Source: CAVPRW01 sp046727435 [NCBI: bacterium]
GTDB taxonomy: Bacteria; Tectomicrobia; Entotheonellia; J063
DNA length: 25,849 bases
Assembly: GCA_046727435.1 (NCBI GenBank)
Contig: JBKPCR010000438.1
Location: forward strand, 1-25,849
Direction of reading: 5' to 3'
The notes beneath the pieces were generated by a model. It did not search any database, was not told the origin of the DNA, and saw only the letters and a program-made list of their open reading frames with translations. The position numbers and the translations under genes were made by a program. How positions within the stretch are numbered: position 1 is the stretch's first letter; the number at the start of each line of letters is the position of its first letter. Positions 24,951-25,849 of the stretch are shown here, in pieces.

Positions 24951-25433
24951 TTAGACTGCTGTAGACTCGCTCCAGCGCAGAGCCTTCACCAGCTTGTCGT
25001 AACCTTCCGGTTCAAACAAATCCACCCATTGGCGGCAGGAATGTCGATCCTCAATCGTGCAGTCTTCAAGTCGCGCTGATATGAGGTATATCGCGCCCTC
25101 CGGCATGGTATCAAGAACATCAAGCGCGACCTTTATTTCTCTGTGACCAAAAGTTCGCTGTCTAAACTGTAGTGACAAGCATGCAACAAAGTAGTCGGCA
25201 GAACTGATAGCTCGGCGAATCTCCTGTTGCCAATCTTGCCCAGGAATCTGATTCTTTTTGTCTATCCAAGGATCGAAACCATCGTTTGGAAAACGCTCGT
25301 AGAGTTGAAAAACCTTCTCCCGATCAGGCCCAGCGTAACACAAAACCACTTTCGATCGCTTCTGTGGCTCACGTACTGCCGGTCGAGAATGGCTTGTGGC
25401 CCCTAACTTTAAGGCATCACAGTTCTTGAACAT
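24951..25433 (-). CDS. TIR-domain protein
   Basis: A 160-residue protein that is almost all a bacterial TIR domain (TIR_2-like). Motifs: KVVLCYAGPDREKV (beta-A box, residues 28-41), WIDKKNQIPGQDW (BB-loop region, 56-68), AISSADYFVACLS, then GHREIKVAL with E99 at the position of the NAD-cleaving glutamate, and WVDLFEPEGYDKLVKALR at the end. Such domains hydrolyse NAD+ or make cyclic ADP-ribose isomers in immune and toxin systems. The ATG at 25433 has no strong ribosome site; an upstream TTG at 25481 is an alternative. The first 27 residues are not part of the fold. The next gene downstream, 107 bp away, is the membrane protein cut by the IS. Composition here is less GC-rich than the rest. Confidence 0.85.
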   Translation of the reverse strand: MFKNCDALKLGATSHSRPAVREPQKRSKVVLCYAGPDREKVFQLYERFPNDGFDPWIDKKNQIPGQDWQQEIRRAISSADYFVACLSLQFRQRTFGHREIKVALDVLDTMPEGAIYLISARLEDCTIEDRHSCRQWVDLFEPEGYDKLVKALRWSESTAV

Positions 25434-25765
25434 GGCCCGCTGAGAGGATGCCGCGCAACGAGCGTAGCGCAAGGTCTGCAAAAGGAGTACCCTGCGTCGA
25501 TCTTACGATGAATGTTCAGGGTGTAACTGTTAAAATCCAGCAAGCATCCACGATCCTCGTGTGCTCCTATGTCGAGGAATGAACCGGCGAGGCAGCATAC
25601 CATGAGATGGTAAAATGCGTTCCTCTGTGTGAGGTAGGTTGTATCCACCGGCAAAATATGTTTGCGGATGAACGCGCTGGAAACCGCTACCACGCATGGT
25701 GGTCTCTCACCTAATACTACAGTGGTAACAAAAGCTGAACGCTGGTATCTTGGTTCCGGACTCAT
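25409..25765 (-). CDS. Possible small Cys-containing protein upstream of the TIR gene
   Basis: A 118-codon frame overlapping the start of the TIR gene by 25 bases. Its middle reads like real protein (SAFIRKHILPVD, GCLLDFNSYTLNIHRKIDAG) and it ends with a CRPC pair, resembling the tail of a small metal-binding protein. The ATG at 25765 lacks a ribosome site and the first about 25 residues look random, so the true start may be elsewhere or the gene may be truncated. The overlap with the TIR gene would allow coupled translation. Could also be spurious. Confidence 0.35.
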   Translation of the reverse strand: MSPEPRYQRSAFVTTVVLGERPPCVVAVSSAFIRKHILPVDTTYLTQRNAFYHLMVCCLAGSFLDIGAHEDRGCLLDFNSYTLNIHRKIDAGYSFCRPCATLVARHPLSGPCSRTVMP

Positions 25766-25782
25766 GGACGGAGGACGGAACC

Positions 25783-25849
25783 ATGCAACGGATCAATGAA
25801 GCGACTGATACAGCGCTACCGATGACCGATGCACCAGCCAGCAGCCTTG
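25783..25849 (+). CDS. Partial gene running off the right end
   Basis: ATG 25783 follows GGAGG at 8 nt and opens a frame (MQRINEATDTALPMTD...) that stays open to the end of the window, 22 codons. It is divergent from the TIR gene. Too short for any family call; transposase genes often start close to such positions, but nothing here proves it. Confidence 0.4.
   Translation, partial: MQRINEATDTALPMTDAPASSL

Noticed and set aside
24951-25433. Thoeris system
   Set aside because: No ThsA-like (SIR2/SLOG) gene is present nearby; only the TIR is certain, so a named system is not claimed.
1-25849. CRISPR arrays, tRNA or rRNA genes
   Set aside because: No regularly spaced direct repeats and no tRNA- or rRNA-like segments were seen on either strand.

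Overview
The window looks like a piece of a large, mostly GC-rich bacterial chromosome from an environmental lineage. Fusions of sigma54-type AAA+, nucleotide cyclase, STAND ATPase and TPR domains, several amidohydrolase paralogues, MFS carriers, a DUF3455 protein and IS6-family debris together resemble gene-rich uncultured groups such as Tectomicrobia/Entotheonella, NC10 or Rokubacteria. No RNA marker gene is present, so this is only a guess. Composition falls visibly toward AT in roughly the last 1.9 kb, which carries a TIR-domain gene and looks acquired.

Layout. (1) 1-1107: a truncated short-chain dehydrogenase joined to unrecognised decayed sequence. (2) 1108-7236: three paralogous exported amidohydrolases of the SAH-deaminase/TrzN-AtzB type, all on the minus strand. 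A DUF3455 protein and decayed C-terminal pieces of an IS6-family transposase lie between them, and a third piece follows at 7625-7794. The middle paralogue has an in-frame amber codon immediately after its catalytic HxxE motif. (3) 7351-12227: a small zinc-ribbon protein, an orphan family-5 solute-binding protein preceded by the stump of another amidohydrolase, an MFS carrier and an exported coiled-coil protein of unknown function. (4) 12488-15831: a run of minus-strand genes, three of four of which are broken: a c-type haem protein (frameshift at a run of seven G), a chimeric amidohydrolase fragment, an intact SnoaL-like protein and a frameshifted MFS carrier. (5) 15832-16621: an N-terminal IS6 transposase remnant, then a roughly 10-bp-phased array of GCCA sites upstream of the next gene. 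(6) 16622-22074: a 1405-residue regulator (sigma54-type AAA+, Fis-type HTH, degenerate cyclase, STAND ATPase, TPR), whose stop codon overlaps the start of a second gene (N-terminal domain, apparently metal-competent class III cyclase, STAND ATPase cut off after Walker A). (7) 22084-22798: a PIN toxin with its antitoxin, then a DDE insertion sequence (about 22840-24021) that has cut off the 3' end of a membrane/zinc-ribbon gene. (8) 24951-25849: a TIR-domain gene, a possible small Cys-containing gene upstream overlapping it, and the start of a divergent plus-strand gene.

How the parts may work together. Regions 2-4 read as a catabolic or detoxification neighbourhood of exported hydrolases, uptake and efflux proteins that IS6-type elements have repeatedly cut and reshuffled. 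Region 6 is a transcriptional and nucleotide-signalling pair. Regions 7-8 look like a small accessory or defence island: toxin-antitoxin, insertion sequence, and a TIR protein beside a four-helix membrane protein. The count of damaged genes is high: at least eight, besides the IS6 scars. Some of the single-base frameshifts could be sequencing errors, so reads should be checked before calling every one a pseudogene.
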